A DNA stretch of 5,511 nt, taken from the NCBI GenBank assembly GCA_002780135.1, contig PEWA01000002.1, positions 2,405 through 7,915 of the forward strand. The letters run 5' to 3'. The stretch comes from Candidatus Shapirobacteria bacterium CG06_land_8_20_14_3_00_40_12 (GTDB lineage Bacteria; Patescibacteriota; Microgenomatia; UBA12405). The translations under genes and the position numbers were made by a program. This document shows, piece after piece, positions 5,106 through 5,511 of the stretch; within the stretch, counting starts at the first letter, position 1, and each line of letters starts with the position of its first letter. The notes beneath the pieces are model-generated. The model worked only from the letters and a program-made list of their open reading frames with translations. It was not told the origin of the DNA and did no database searches.

Positions 5106-5511
5106 GATATTTTTTAACTGACTGGCCTAAAACCGGTTTGGATTTGGAAGATAAAAGGTGAATAGTGGTGTGGTCGGAGGAAACACCTAATTCCAAAGGA
5201 GAACATAACATGCCGTCGGATTCGACGCCACGGAGTTTGACTTTAGCAATAGTTTGAGTGCCGCCGTCGGGGGTAGGGACGAGAGTACCCGGCAAAGCTA
5301 CCGGGACAAAATCGCCGACTTGGTAATTGGCACAACCGCAGACGATCTGATGGGTTTCAGTAGGACTTACTTTGACTATAACTATTTTTAAACTTTTTGC
5401 ATTGGGATGATTTTTGATTTCCAAAACTTTGCCGATAATAATTTCACCACTCTGTGGAGATTGCTTCGGATTACTCCCTCCAGAGGCGGGCAAGCGCAAT
5501 GACGATTCGGT
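5092..5511 (-). CDS. tRNA-binding (EMAP/PheT-type OB-fold) domain protein, 5' end outside window
   Basis: The 139 visible residues hold a tRNA-binding OB-fold domain of the type found near the N-terminus of bacterial PheT and in YtpR and EMAPII-like proteins. Signatures are IIIGKVLEIKNHPNA, HQIVCGCANYQVGDFVPVALPG, KLRGVESDGMLC and SPLELGV. The closeness is to PheT/YtpR rather than to the MetRS C-terminal domain. The protein stops right after the domain (KKYLNRE), and no remaining PheT domains are found downstream on this strand, so it is not an ordinary pheT. The 5' end is unresolved. The frame is open to the window edge, and the only in-frame start-like codon before the domain is a TTG at 5499 inside a repeat-like element. 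Either the gene begins further upstream and the repeat is read as a linker, or it uses an unusual start. It could be a stand-alone tRNA-binding protein or the C-terminal domain of a larger synthetase. Confidence 0.8.
   Translation of the reverse strand, partial: TESSLRLPASGGSNPKQSPQSGEIIIGKVLEIKNHPNAKSLKIVIVKVSPTETHQIVCGCANYQVGDFVPVALPGTLVPTPDGGTQTIAKVKLRGVESDGMLCSPLELGVSSDHTTIHLLSSKSKPVLGQSVKKYLNRE
5447..5505. repeat. Dispersed-repeat-like palindromic element within the coding frame
   Basis: On the plus strand this reads CCACTCTGTGGAGATTGC near one end and GCGCAATGACGATT near the other, with a GC-rich centre containing CCTC-CA-GAGG (5477-5486) and ATTGC/GCAAT ends (5460-5464 with 5496-5500). 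Elements of the pattern GAGATTGCTTCG...CGCAATGACG are, from memory, widespread short intergenic repeats in many bacterial genomes. Here the element lies in the open frame of the tRNA-binding-domain gene and would encode a low-complexity stretch (SLRLPASGGSNP). The boundaries are approximate and there is no second copy in the window. Confidence 0.55.

Noticed and set aside
5083..5115. Possible terminator between the convergent genes (GCGCTTCGC and a run of six T)
   Set aside because: The hairpin has only about 3 bp and the T-run is about 20 bases away; it is not a credible terminator.
5130..5139. Perfect palindrome AAACCGGTTT
   Set aside because: It is short, lies inside the tRNA-binding-domain coding region, and is expected by chance at this length.

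Overview
The window reads as chromosomal DNA from a small-genome bacterium. It most resembles the Candidate Phyla Radiation (Patescibacteria), probably the Microgenomates side. This placement is inference from recalled family sequences: SecA carries an extra segment between its first helicase motifs and the 'YGTNNEFGFDYLRD' block, SerRS has the variant style I associate with that group, and a small EF-Tu-domain-2-like protein and an HD-domain protein of a type common there are both present. No phylogenetic search was possible.

Layout: secA (minus, 3' end outside the window) occupies 1-1633. A strong hairpin plus T-run (1650-1704) lies between it and serS (1716-2981, minus). Upstream of serS and 14 bp away is a phosphoserine phosphatase gene, serB (2996-3673, minus). 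The roughly 250 bases before serB are non-coding and form a T-box riboswitch leader (about 3685-3924), with a T-box core, an antiterminator, and a competing terminator ending in six T. Its promoter is at 3931-3959. Next comes an HD-domain hydrolase gene (3971-4564, minus), divergent from an 85-residue EF-Tu-domain-2-like protein gene (4603-4860, plus). A 72-residue protein of unknown function (4887-5105, plus) follows. It converges on a tRNA-binding-domain gene (5092 to beyond 5511, minus) whose visible 5' part consists of a dispersed-repeat-like element.

Functional reading: the central unit is a serine/tRNA-Ser circuit. When uncharged tRNA-Ser accumulates, the T-box should favour antitermination and raise both the enzyme releasing L-serine from phosphoserine (SerB) and the enzyme charging tRNA-Ser (SerS). 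The T-box acceptor-pairing bases (UGGC) fit a tRNA with discriminator G, as in tRNA-Ser.

A second pattern concerns initiation. Four genes at the start of transcription units (secA, the HD gene, the EF-like gene and the 72-residue gene) each have a -10-like hexamer followed by exactly 6 nt and then the start codon. That geometry predicts leaderless mRNAs. The operon-internal gene serS instead has a strong Shine-Dalgarno sequence.
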